DNA from: JAZNGX01 sp045576675
Lineage (GTDB): Bacteria > Bacillota > Clostridia > Monoglobales > Firm-18
Assembly: GCA_045576675.1 (NCBI GenBank)
Contig: JAZNGX010000112.1
Coordinates: 1 to 16,085, forward strand
DNA length: 16,085 nucleotides
Direction: 5' to 3'
Below are positions 1-7,227 of the stretch, piece after piece (the first letter of the stretch is position 1; each line of letters starts with the position of its first letter). The notes under the pieces were generated by a model. It was not told where the DNA came from, searched no databases, and saw nothing but the letters and a program-made list of their open reading frames with translations. The translations under genes were made by a program, and so were the position numbers.

Positions 1-19
1 GACACAATTCTTACTCGTG

Positions 20-64
20 TCAAGTCATCACAAAATGATTATCTAAATCTTTATATAAGTTCAT
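20..64 (-). other. Possible 14-codon leader peptide ORF downstream of the left-pointing promoter
   Basis: On the - strand an ATG at 64 opens a short frame, MNLYKDLDNHFVMT, ending in TGA at 22-20. An AGGATGAT element lies a few bases upstream and could serve as a ribosome binding site. A GACAC...GTGTC inverted repeat (1-5 and 17-21) overlaps its end. The frame is too short to call a gene on its own. Its position in the leader of a strong promoter is the only argument for it, and chance is a real alternative. Confidence 0.2.
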
Positions 65-161
65 AACTAAATCATCCTAATATTTACTCTAACGTTTTAA
101 ATAATTCAAACTATAAATACGCTTAAAAATGCATTATTTCATATAAAGACGATTCAAATTA

Positions 162-190
162 ATTATACATCAGCATATTATTTGTGTCAA
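162..190 (-). promoter_or_regulatory. Perfect-consensus sigma-A promoter pointing left, out of the window
   Basis: On the - strand TTGACA (190-185) is followed by a 17-base spacer and TATAAT (167-162), a full match to the housekeeping promoter consensus at ideal spacing. It begins right after the U-tract of the carD-remnant terminator, so it starts a new transcription unit. Transcription would begin near 155 and run left. The roughly 155 bases of transcript inside the window contain no long open frame, so the target gene lies beyond the left edge or the transcript is a small RNA. Confidence 0.75.
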
Positions 191-191
191 T

Positions 192-218
192 AAAAAAGCG
201 TCCGGTTAAGGATGCTTT
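192..218 (-). terminator. Rho-independent terminator of the carD remnant
   Basis: Read on the - strand, directly after the stop codon of the carD remnant, AAAGC-A-TCC pairs with GGA-C-GCTTT around a TTAACC loop, with one A/C mismatch, and runs into six T residues. Position, stem and U-tract fit an intrinsic terminator for the leftward carD unit. Confidence 0.7.
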
Positions 219-220
219 CA

Positions 221-718
221 TTATAAAATATTTAACTTTTTCATAACATAATGTACTACACCGTCAAGCGGAAGATTGAGAGCATATGAAAACTCCTGAT
301 GTATCATAAATTCCGCTGCATTCATAGTTTTTTCATCAGTTACGCGTGGCTTTTGCCTGCTTTTTGTTTTTCATAACGTTTTTAAATGAATTTCACTTAT
401 CATTTTAATGATTCTTTTATGGTCTCCGCTTTTTAAAATTTCGTCAAACAAATTCTGCCTGCTCCGGTCATCATCAAGCACAAATCATCAACACAAAGTA
501 CATTCTCCAGCAAATCATCAATATCCTTTTGTGTTAAAAGTTTTCTTACTATCGAACCATAATTTTCAACTAAAAAATATTGTGGAATTATTATTAGAGA
601 GCGGCTTTAAAACATAATACAGATTTTTATCAAGCTTACCGAAGTTTCTTTCCTGCAAATCCTCAACAGTGCAAACACCTACACCAACGTGCATAACAAC
701 ATCGTTGATTTTAAACAT
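221..718 (-). pseudogene. Broken CarD-family transcriptional regulator
   Basis: CarD/CdnL-type proteins bind the RNA polymerase beta subunit and act on promoter open complexes. From ATG at 718 the - strand reads MFKINDVVMHVGVGVCTVED, then ...YYVLKPLSNNNSTIF, the typical N-terminal Tudor-like RNA-polymerase-interacting domain. It stops at about residue 50 after a six-T run (577-572). Removing one T continues the family pattern (LVENYGSIVRKLLTQKDIDDLLENV). The original frame then resumes with LDDDRSRQNLFDEILKSGDH and, past an in-frame TGA (373-371), with the C-terminal helical part (TDEKTMNAAEFMIHQEF) to TAA at 223-221. Start and final stop are in the same frame and 165 codons apart, about the usual CarD length. 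At least two frame changes plus a stop or a further indel pair make it non-functional. Neighbouring genes with longer A runs are intact, so general sequencing error is an unlikely cause. Confidence 0.85.
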
Positions 719-732
719 AATTCATCTCAAAG

Positions 733-780
733 AAAAAACGTGCAAATTAGCAACAGGACTTACGTTACTAACTGCACGTT
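733..780 (-). promoter_or_regulatory. 5' leader hairpin with U-tract in front of the carD remnant (attenuator-like)
   Basis: On the - strand AACGTGCA (780-773) pairs perfectly with TGCACGTT (744-737). The stem continues inward with TTAGTAAC against GTTGCTAA, with one G-U pair and one bulge, around a 9-base loop. Six T residues (738-733) follow at once. The carD start codon is only about 14 bases further on. It has the form of an intrinsic terminator inside the 5' leader, so transcription into carD may have been attenuated. On the + strand it has no clean T-tract. No known riboswitch class was recognised. Confidence 0.6.
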
Positions 781-791
781 GATTTATATAT

Positions 792-820
792 ATTTTAGCA
801 TAATTCAACCAAAAAATCAA
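792..820 (-). promoter_or_regulatory. Promoter of the carD remnant
   Basis: On the - strand TTGATT (820-815), a 17-base spacer and TAAAAT (797-792) form a plausible sigma-A promoter. A TG dinucleotide one base before the -10 box makes it an extended -10. The predicted start (about 785) is only a few bases before the leader hairpin. It is divergent to the purE promoter. Confidence 0.5.
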
Positions 821-856
821 AAAACAATTTCAAAAATTTTATAAAATAAAAAGTGT

Positions 857-884
857 ATAAATATTGCAAAAGTACAATATTTAT
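857..884 (+). promoter_or_regulatory. Inverted repeat over the purE promoter, candidate operator
   Basis: ATAAATATTG (857-866) and CAATATTTAT (875-884) are perfect 10-base inverted arms separated by 8 bases. They cover the -35 box and most of the spacer of the purE promoter. A third AAATATTG half-site lies at 909-916, just after the predicted transcript start. The geometry fits a dimeric repressor site. The binding protein is unknown, and AT-richness makes chance palindromes more likely than usual. Confidence 0.45.
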
Positions 885-892
885 GGTAAAAT
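864..892 (+). promoter_or_regulatory. Promoter of the purine operon
   Basis: TTGCAA (864-869), a 17-base spacer and TAAAAT (887-892) precede purE by a suitable distance, giving a start near 899 and a leader of about 47 bases. No purine riboswitch or PurBox-type CCGAAC site was found in the upstream region. Control probably acts through the overlapping inverted repeat. Confidence 0.55.
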
Positions 893-945
893 AAAATGTA
901 AAATGACAAAATATTGTAAATTTTTTCAGAAAGGCTTGATTAAGA

Positions 946-1443
946 ATGTTAAAAATTGCTGTTGTTATGGGCAGTGACTCGGATTTACCGGTTATAAAAA
1001 AAAGTCTTGGCATATTCAAAAAGTTTGATGTACCATTCGAAGTCAGAGTTATTTCAGCTCACCGTACTCCGCACGAAGCTGAGCAGTTTGCTTCTAATGC
1101 AAAAGAAAACGGCTTTGGTGTTATTATTGGTGCTGCAGGCAAAGCGGCTCACCTTGCCGGAGTATTGGCTGCATTCACAACTTTGCCGGTTATAGGTCTG
1201 CCAATTAAGTCCTCAACAATGGATGGGCTTGATTCACTTTTATCAATGGTTCAGATGCCTAAAGGCATACCTGTTGCGACAGTTGCAATAGATGGTGCTG
1301 AAAATGCAGCTTTGCTTGCAATTCAGATGCTTGCTCTTTCAGACAGTGTATTGGCTGAAAAGCTTGTTACTTACAAAAAAGAAATGGCTGATGAAGTTAA
1401 TGCAAAAGACCAGAAGCTTCAGCTTGAAATTAATAATTTATAA
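946..1443 (+). CDS. purE: N5-carboxyaminoimidazole ribonucleotide mutase (class I PurE)
   Basis: PurE makes 4-carboxy-AIR (CAIR) in de novo purine synthesis. The 165 residues match the usual single-domain length. The phosphate-binding GSDSD motif lies at residues 9-13, SAHRTP with the catalytic histidine at 37-42, and AAGKAAHLAGV with the second histidine at 63-73. The LDSLLSMVQMP segment is typical of bacterial class I enzymes, which isomerise N5-CAIR made by PurK. No purK is in this window, so it must be elsewhere or CAIR formation works differently here. ATG at 946 has AGAAAGG (928-934) upstream. It is the first gene of the operon, followed closely by purM. Confidence 0.96.
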   Translation: MLKIAVVMGSDSDLPVIKKSLGIFKKFDVPFEVRVISAHRTPHEAEQFASNAKENGFGVIIGAAGKAAHLAGVLAAFTTLPVIGLPIKSSTMDGLDSLLSMVQMPKGIPVATVAIDGAENAALLAIQMLALSDSVLAEKLVTYKKEMADEVNAKDQKLQLEINNL

Positions 1444-1457
1444 GGAGTGTGTTAAAA

Positions 1458-2498
1458 ATGCAAAACAGCAGTTATAAAGATGCGGGTGTTGACGTTCACG
1501 CAGGATATGAGGCAGTACGTCTTATGAAAGAACACGTTGCAAGAACTATTACAGATGGTGTACTGTCAGGAATAGGCGGATTTGGTGGTCTTTTTGAAAT
1601 AGACGCATCCAAATATAATAATTTATGCTTAGTATCAGGCACAGATGGCGTTGGAACAAAGTTAAAGGTTGCTATGCTTATGGACAAGCACGACACAATT
1701 GGTCAGGATTGTGTTGCTATGTGTGTAAATGATATAGTTTGTTCAGGTGCAAAACCTTTGTTCTTCCTCGATTACATAGCAGTTGGTAAAAACTATCCTG
1801 AAAAGGTTGCAAAAATCGTAAAAGGTGTTGCTGACGGTTGCGTGCTTTCAGGCAGTGCTTTAATCGGTGGTGAAACAGCAGAAATGCCCGGACTTTATGA
1901 AATAGATGAGTATGACCTTGCAGGCTTCGCAGTTGGTGCTGTTGAAAAATCAGAAATTATTGACGGTAGCAAGCTTTCTGCAGGTGATGTTTTGGTTGGT
2001 ATTGCATCATCAGGCGTTCACAGTAACGGTTATTCTTTAGTAAGAAAGATTTTTGATTTAAACAGTGAAAACGCAGCTGATTTGTTAAAAGAAAAATATG
2101 ATTGTTTGAGCGGAACCTTGGGTGAAGAGCTATTAAAACCCACTAAAATTTACGCTAAGCAAATGCTTGCAGTAATAGAAAAATTTGATGTTAAAGCTAT
2201 TTCACACATAACAGGTGGCGGTTTCTATGAAAACATTCCGAGAATGCTACCTGATAATTTAAAAGCAGTTATCAAAAAGGACAATGTTCCTGTTCTTCCT
2301 ATATTCAAGCTTATGATGGAAAAAGGTAACGTAAGCGAGCAGAATATGTTTAACACATTCAATATGGGTATCGGTATGATATTCGCTGTTGATAAAGCTC
2401 AGGCTGCTGATGCAGTTGCATTACTTGAAAGCATGGGTGAAAAGGCATACATATTGGGTACTGTTGAAGATGGTGAAAACGGGGTAGACTTATGCTAA
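1458..2498 (+). CDS. purM: Phosphoribosylformylglycinamidine cyclo-ligase (AIR synthetase)
   Basis: PurM closes the imidazole ring, using ATP to turn FGAM into AIR, the precursor of the PurK/PurE step. From ATG at 1458 the protein has 346 residues, normal for the family. Family signatures are SGIGGFGGLFE (37-47), GTDGVGTK (61-68), IGQDCVAMCVNDI (81-93), LIGGETAEMPG (135-145) and SSGVHSNGYSLVRK (184-197), plus a late HITGGGFYENIPRMLP. A GTG at 1449 could extend the frame by three codons, but it abuts the Shine-Dalgarno AAGGAG (1442-1447), so ATG 1458 is the better start. Its last 7 bases overlap purN, implying translational coupling. Confidence 0.96.
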   Translation: MQNSSYKDAGVDVHAGYEAVRLMKEHVARTITDGVLSGIGGFGGLFEIDASKYNNLCLVSGTDGVGTKLKVAMLMDKHDTIGQDCVAMCVNDIVCSGAKPLFFLDYIAVGKNYPEKVAKIVKGVADGCVLSGSALIGGETAEMPGLYEIDEYDLAGFAVGAVEKSEIIDGSKLSAGDVLVGIASSGVHSNGYSLVRKIFDLNSENAADLLKEKYDCLSGTLGEELLKPTKIYAKQMLAVIEKFDVKAISHITGGGFYENIPRMLPDNLKAVIKKDNVPVLPIFKLMMEKGNVSEQNMFNTFNMGIGMIFAVDKAQAADAVALLESMGEKAYILGTVEDGENGVDLC

Positions 2499-3076
2499 AT
2501 ATTGCAGTTTTGGTATCAGGTGGCGGCAGCAATCTGCAAGCCATAATTGACAATATAGAAAAAGGCAGCATTAATGGTAAAATTGTTACCGTTGTATCCA
2601 ACAAGCCCGACGTATATGCTCTCCAACGCGCAAAAAATCACAACATTCCTTCTACTGTTATAGTGAGCAAAGGAAATCCAGATTTTTCGGTACAGTTACT
2701 TAAGCATCTTAAAGAAAACAATGTCGACCTTATTGTTCTTGCAGGATTTTTGTGTATCTTAAAGGACGATATTTTAAAAGAGTATAAAGATAGAATTATA
2801 AACGTTCATCCCTCTCTTATTCCATCGTTCTGCGGTGACGGATTTTATGGACTTAAAGTTCACCAGAGTGCTTTGGATTACGGAGTTAAAGTTACGGGGG
2901 CAACAGTCCATTTTGTTAATGAGGTAACAGACGGCGGCAGAATAATACTTCAGAAAGCAGTTGAAATTCAACCGGGCGACACTGCAGAAATTCTGCAAAA
3001 GCGAGTTATGGAGCAAGCCGAATGGATAATACTTCCAAAGGCTATAGAAATGATTTGTAATGAGGAGCTGAAATAA
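2492..3076 (+). CDS. purN: Phosphoribosylglycinamide formyltransferase (10-formyl-THF dependent)
   Basis: PurN transfers a formyl group from 10-formyltetrahydrofolate to GAR, giving FGAR. The 194-residue protein is of normal length. The nucleotide-side loop VLVSGGGSNLQA lies at residues 6-17. The catalytic Asn-His-Asp set is visible as N104 and H106 in INVHPSLIPSF and D147 in EVTDGG. ATG at 2492 sits inside the end of purM (7-base overlap) with only a weak GGGGT upstream, so it probably depends on re-initiation after purM. Its TAA overlaps the next ATG by one base (TAATG). Both junctions show a tightly coupled operon. Confidence 0.96.
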   Translation: MLNIAVLVSGGGSNLQAIIDNIEKGSINGKIVTVVSNKPDVYALQRAKNHNIPSTVIVSKGNPDFSVQLLKHLKENNVDLIVLAGFLCILKDDILKEYKDRIINVHPSLIPSFCGDGFYGLKVHQSALDYGVKVTGATVHFVNEVTDGGRIILQKAVEIQPGDTAEILQKRVMEQAEWIILPKAIEMICNEELK

Positions 3077-3777
3077 TGGAAATTTTGAATTTAGCAAATA
3101 TATTAAATGAAAACACATATCCTGGTCGTGGTATTGTTATCGGCAGAAGTACTGACGACACAAAAACTGTTATAGCATACTTTATTATGGGCAGAAGCGA
3201 AAACAGCCGTAACAGAATATTCATCGAAGACGGTGAGGGAATCAAAACAAAAGCATATGATGAAAGCAAGCTTACAGACCCAAGCCTTATCATTTATTCA
3301 CCCGTTCGTGTGATTGACGGAAAAACAATTGTTACAAACGGCGATCAAACAGATACTGTTTACGATTTTATAAAAGGCGGAAAAACATTTGAAGAAGCTT
3401 TAAGAACACGTACCTTCGAGCCTGACGAGCCTAACTTCACACCAAGAATATCAGGCATTACAGAAAATGGTGAGTACAAGCTTTCAATATTAAAAAGTGC
3501 AAATGGTGACAAAAATTCAGTTCAGAGATATTTCTTTAAATATATTCAGCCACAGGCAGGCTTAGGTCATTTTATTCACACCTACAAATGTGACGGAAAT
3601 CCTATTCCATCATTTGAAGGGGAGCCTGAATTAGTAAAAATCGAAGGTGATATTGACACCTTTACAAAATCAGTTTGGGATAACTTAAATGCAGACAACA
3701 AAGTTTCATTGTTTGTACGTTTTATAGACAATGCTTCGGGCAATTATGAAACAAGAATAATCAACAAGCATAATTAA
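3076..3777 (+). CDS. Stand-alone IMP cyclohydrolase, archaeal PurO-like family
   Basis: This 233-residue protein resembles the PF07826-type IMP cyclohydrolase family, which closes FAICAR to IMP and was first characterised as PurO in archaea. The recognisable signature is N-terminal: RGIVIGRS (18-25) then AYFIMGRSENSRNRIF (34-49), followed by TNGDQTDTVYDF around 87-98. It lies directly before an AICAR formyltransferase that lacks the usual PurH cyclohydrolase domain, so the two together replace bifunctional PurH. ATG at 3076 overlaps the purN stop and has GAGGAG (3062-3067) at good spacing. No membrane or signal segment is seen, so it is cytosolic. The assignment rests on motif memory plus context, and no residue-level catalytic claim is made. 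Confidence 0.87.
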   Translation: MEILNLANILNENTYPGRGIVIGRSTDDTKTVIAYFIMGRSENSRNRIFIEDGEGIKTKAYDESKLTDPSLIIYSPVRVIDGKTIVTNGDQTDTVYDFIKGGKTFEEALRTRTFEPDEPNFTPRISGITENGEYKLSILKSANGDKNSVQRYFFKYIQPQAGLGHFIHTYKCDGNPIPSFEGEPELVKIEGDIDTFTKSVWDNLNADNKVSLFVRFIDNASGNYETRIINKHN

Positions 3778-3789
3778 GGAGTGAAAATT

Positions 3790-4965
3790 ATGAAAGAAAT
3801 CGAATTAAAATATGGTTGCAATCCCAACCAGAAGCCTTCAAAAATCTTCTGTAAAAACGGTAAAGATTTGCCGTTACAGGTTTTAAACGGTAAACCGGGA
3901 TATATTAATTTTCTTGACGCATTCAACAGCTGGCAGCTTGTTAAAGAATTAAAAGAAGCAACAGGTTTACCTGCCGCTGCATCTTTTAAACACGTTAGTC
4001 CTGCAGGTGCAGCTGTTTACAGAGAAATGTCTGATACATTAAAGAAAATATACTTTGTTGATGACCTTGAGCTTTCACCAATTGCTACAGCTTATGCCCG
4101 TGCAAGAGGTGCAGACAGAATGTCGTCTTACGGCGATTTCATTGCATTGTCAGAAGTATGCGATGTACAGACTGCAAAGCTTGTTGCACGTGAAGTTTCG
4201 GATGGAATAATTGCCCCAGGATACACAGAAGAAGCTCTTGAAGTGTTAAAAGGCAAACGTAAAGGAACATACAATGTAATTCAGATTGACGAAAATTACG
4301 TTCCTGAAGAAATTGAGCATAAAGACTGCTACGGAATAACATTTGAGCAGGGCAGAAACAATTTAAAGATTGATGCAAATATGCTCGAAAACATTGTAAC
4401 AGAAAACAAAGAGATTCCTGAAAGTGCAAAAATTGACCTTCTGATTTCTTTGATTACACTTAAATACACACAGTCAAATTCAGTATGCTACGCAAAAGAT
4501 GGGCAGGCTATTGGTATTGGTGCTGGTCAGCAGTCAAGAATTCATTGTACAAGACTGGCAGGCAATAAAGCTGATATCTGGTACTTACGTCAGCATCCGA
4601 AGGTGCTTGCTCTTCCATTTAAAGAGGATATCAGACGCCCTGACAGAGATAACACAATCGATGTATATATTTCTGAGTATTATGAAGACGTATTAAATGA
4701 CGGTGCATGGGAAAACTTCTTCACAGAAAAGCCCGAACCGCTCACAGCAGACGAGAAAAAGCAATGGCTTGCAACACTAACTGATGTTGCATTGGGTTCT
4801 GATGCTTTCTTCCCATTTGGTGACAACATTGAACGTGCTAACAAAACAGGTGTAAAATACGTTGCTCAACCGGGCGGTTCCATAAGAGATGACAACGTTA
4901 TTGAAACCTGCAACAAGTACAATATGGCAATGGCGTTTACAGGCATCCGCCTCTTCCATCACTAA
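3790..4965 (+). CDS. purH: AICAR formyltransferase, single-domain PurH
   Basis: It formylates AICAR with 10-formyl-THF to give FAICAR, the penultimate step to IMP. The 391 residues correspond only to the AICARFT part of PurH. The roughly 200-residue MGS-like IMP cyclohydrolase domain that normally precedes it is absent. The active-site Lys-His pair is K67-H68 in SFKHVSPAGAAV, and SNSVCYAKDGQAIGIGAGQQ and the terminal block GGSIRDDNVIETCNKYNMAM followed by FTGIRLFHH are intact. A GTG at 3781 is in frame but overlaps the Shine-Dalgarno AAGGAG (3776-3781), so ATG 3790 is chosen. The preceding gene supplies the missing cyclohydrolase activity. Confidence 0.95.
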   Translation: MKEIELKYGCNPNQKPSKIFCKNGKDLPLQVLNGKPGYINFLDAFNSWQLVKELKEATGLPAAASFKHVSPAGAAVYREMSDTLKKIYFVDDLELSPIATAYARARGADRMSSYGDFIALSEVCDVQTAKLVAREVSDGIIAPGYTEEALEVLKGKRKGTYNVIQIDENYVPEEIEHKDCYGITFEQGRNNLKIDANMLENIVTENKEIPESAKIDLLISLITLKYTQSNSVCYAKDGQAIGIGAGQQSRIHCTRLAGNKADIWYLRQHPKVLALPFKEDIRRPDRDNTIDVYISEYYEDVLNDGAWENFFTEKPEPLTADEKKQWLATLTDVALGSDAFFPFGDNIERANKTGVKYVAQPGGSIRDDNVIETCNKYNMAMAFTGIRLFHH

Positions 4966-4985
4966 ACCGAAAGGAAATAAAATAT

Positions 4986-6245
4986 ATGAAAATATTAGTA
5001 GTTGGCGGCGGCGGACGTGAACATGCAATCATTCACAAGCTGTCACAAAACAAGAATGTTGAAAAAATTTACTGTGCACCCGGTAACGGTGGTATAGCAG
5101 GTCTTGCAGAATGTGTTAATATCAAAGCAACAGATATTCCTGCAATGGTAAGTTTTGCAAAAGATAACAGTATTGATATGACTGTTGTTGCACCTGATGA
5201 CCCACTTGCACTTGGTATGGTAGACGAGCTTAACAAAAACGGACTTCGTGCTTTCGGACCTGCAAAAAATGCAGCCATAATCGAAGGCAGCAAGGTATTT
5301 GCAAAAAACCTTATGAAAAAGTACAACATACCAACAGCAAAATATGAAACCTTTGATAATTCTGATGCTGCAATTGAGTATCTTAAAACACAGGAAATGC
5401 CAATTGTTGTTAAGGCAGACGGGCTTGCTCTTGGCAAAGGTGTTATAATTGCCAACACATTAGAAGAAGCTGAAACTGCTGTACACGAAATAATGGACGA
5501 CAAAATGTTCGGCAATGCAGGAAACAATGTTGTTATAGAACAGTTTTTAACAGGTCAGGAGGTTTCTGTACTTGCATTTACTGACGGAAAAACTCTTGTT
5601 CCTATGGTTTCTGCACAAGACCACAAGCGTGTATATGATAACGACCAGGGACCTAACACCGGTGGTATGGGTGCTTTTTCACCAAGCAGAATTTATGATG
5701 AAAAAACTGCAAAATATTGTTATGACAATATTTTTATTCCAACAATGAATGCAATGAACAGCGAAGGCAGAACGTTCAAAGGGGTTTTATACTTTGGTCT
5801 TATAATCACAAAAGACGGAGTATATGTTATTGAATACAACTGTCGTTTTGGTGACCCTGAAACTCAGGCTGTTCTTCCACGTTTAAAAACCGATTTAGTT
5901 GATATCTTTTCAGCAGTAATTGATGAAAAACTTGATTCAATAAACATTGAGTGGAGCAAAGATGCTGCTGCGTGCGTTGTTATGGCAAGTGGAGGTTATC
6001 CTAAAAAATACGAAAGTGGTTACGAAATCACAGGTATAACAGATGCAGAAAAAGCAGATAATACCACTGTATTCCACGCAGGAACAAAAATTACTGACGG
6101 AAAGCTTGTTACTGCCGGCGGCAGAGTTTTAGGTGTTACTGCTATGGGCAAAACACTTGATGCTGCAATAAAAAATGCATATGCAGGTGTTGAAAAAATC
6201 TCATTTAAAGATGTTCATTACAGAAAGGACATTGGAATAAAATAA
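4986..6245 (+). CDS. purD: Phosphoribosylamine-glycine ligase (GAR synthetase)
   Basis: PurD joins glycine to phosphoribosylamine with ATP, making GAR, the substrate of PurN two genes upstream. The 419-residue length is normal. The N-terminal nucleotide-fold loop is VVGGGGREHAI (5-15). The ATP-grasp region includes VVKADGLALGKGV (141-153), SAQDHKRVYDNDQGPNTGGM (209-228) and the metal-binding EYNCRFGDPETQ (283-294). The C-terminal part has the AAACVVMASGGYP block seen in PurD. AAGGA at 4971-4975 precedes ATG 4986. Only 16 bases separate its stop from ldh, with no terminator between. Confidence 0.97.
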   Translation: MKILVVGGGGREHAIIHKLSQNKNVEKIYCAPGNGGIAGLAECVNIKATDIPAMVSFAKDNSIDMTVVAPDDPLALGMVDELNKNGLRAFGPAKNAAIIEGSKVFAKNLMKKYNIPTAKYETFDNSDAAIEYLKTQEMPIVVKADGLALGKGVIIANTLEEAETAVHEIMDDKMFGNAGNNVVIEQFLTGQEVSVLAFTDGKTLVPMVSAQDHKRVYDNDQGPNTGGMGAFSPSRIYDEKTAKYCYDNIFIPTMNAMNSEGRTFKGVLYFGLIITKDGVYVIEYNCRFGDPETQAVLPRLKTDLVDIFSAVIDEKLDSINIEWSKDAAACVVMASGGYPKKYESGYEITGITDAEKADNTTVFHAGTKITDGKLVTAGGRVLGVTAMGKTLDAAIKNAYAGVEKISFKDVHYRKDIGIK

Positions 6246-6261
6246 TGAAGGGATGAGTTTT

Positions 6262-7227
6262 ATGGAAAATGGTAAGGTTACGGTCATAGGTGCAGGATTT
6301 GTAGGCTCTACTACTGCTTTTTCACTTATGCAAAGCTCAGTTGTAAGTGAAATCGTACTGATTGATATTAACAAGGACAAAGCAGAAGGCGATATTCTAG
6401 ATATGAGCCATGGTGTACCATTTTTAAAACCTGTAAAAATGACTGCCGGTGATTACAAAGATGCCGCAGGTTCAGAAGTCGTTGTAATTACAGCCGGAGC
6501 AAACCAGAAACCTGATGAAACACGTCTTGATTTATTGAAGAAAAATACTGCTATTTTTAAAAGCATTATAACTGAATTAAAAAAATACATTGATGAAAAC
6601 ACAGTAATATTAGTTGTTACAAATCCGGTTGATATATTAACATATTACACTTACAAAATCTCAGGTTTTCCAAAAAACATGGTCATCGGCTCAGGTACAG
6701 TTCTCGATACTGCACGTTTTCGTTACAGCATTGCTGAGCAAACCAATGTTGATGCAAGAAATGTTCACGCATATATTTTAGGCGAGCATGGTGACAGTGA
6801 GTTTGCAGTGTGGAGTGGCACAACAATTGGTATGATGCCTCTTGAAGAATATTGCTCTGAATGTGACAAAATCGACAAAGAAGCAATATACAACGAGGTT
6901 AAAAATGCAGCATATAAAATCATCGAAAAAAAGGGTGCTACCTATTACGCTGTTGCTTTGGCAGTTAAAAGAATTGTTGAATGTATACTTCGTGATGAAA
7001 ACTCTATTTTAACAGTCACCAGTTGCCTTGACGGGGAATATGGTCTAGAAGATTTATGTATAAGTGTTCCAACTGTCGTTGGTGCAAAAGGTGCAAAACG
7101 TGTTGTAGAAATCAACCTTTCTGCTTCTGAATTCAAGCAGCTTCGTGATTCTGCAGCAGTTCTTAAAAAGCATTACAACGAGGTAATCAACACAGACAGC
7201 AATGAGAAAGAAGGCACAAACCAATGA
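6262..7227 (+). CDS. ldh: L-lactate dehydrogenase
   Basis: NAD-dependent reduction of pyruvate to L-lactate, used to regenerate NAD+ in fermentation. The Rossmann loop is VIGAGFVGSTTA (8-19). The substrate loop GANQKPDETR (79-88) has Gln at 82, where malate dehydrogenases carry Arg, plus R88. D149 and R152 lie in GSGTVLDTAR, and catalytic H176 in GEHGDSE. With ATG 6262 the protein has 321 residues. An ATG at 6253 overlaps the AAGGGATG ribosome binding site and is disfavoured. Its end overlaps the next gene through ATGA. Placement as the seventh gene of a purine operon is unusual, and the sequence offers no metabolic explanation. Confidence 0.94.
   Translation: MENGKVTVIGAGFVGSTTAFSLMQSSVVSEIVLIDINKDKAEGDILDMSHGVPFLKPVKMTAGDYKDAAGSEVVVITAGANQKPDETRLDLLKKNTAIFKSIITELKKYIDENTVILVVTNPVDILTYYTYKISGFPKNMVIGSGTVLDTARFRYSIAEQTNVDARNVHAYILGEHGDSEFAVWSGTTIGMMPLEEYCSECDKIDKEAIYNEVKNAAYKIIEKKGATYYAVALAVKRIVECILRDENSILTVTSCLDGEYGLEDLCISVPTVVGAKGAKRVVEINLSASEFKQLRDSAAVLKKHYNEVINTDSNEKEGTNQ

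Noticed and set aside
408..617. A 69-residue + strand open frame
   Set aside because: It lies antisense to the carD remnant, has no ribosome binding site and has low-complexity Ser/His/Asn composition. The opposite strand explains the sequence.
221..718. General long-read homopolymer error as the cause of the carD breaks
   Set aside because: Nearby genes keep long frames through equal or longer A/T runs, for example eight A residues early in purE. A local error cannot be fully excluded without reads.
720..945. A purine riboswitch upstream of purE
   Set aside because: The expected three-way junction core motifs are absent. The only strong stem (737-780) is oriented for the - strand carD unit and lies before the purE promoter.
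795..1019. A 74-residue - strand open frame across the purE promoter
   Set aside because: It overlaps the purE start and promoter, is Phe/Ile-rich from AT-rich DNA and has no recognisable motif.
1449..1457. GTG start extending purM by three codons
   Set aside because: It abuts the AAGGAG ribosome binding site. ATG 1458 has normal spacing and gives the usual N-terminus.
3781..3789. GTG start extending the AICAR formyltransferase by three codons
   Set aside because: Its first base is part of the Shine-Dalgarno itself. ATG 3790 fits better.
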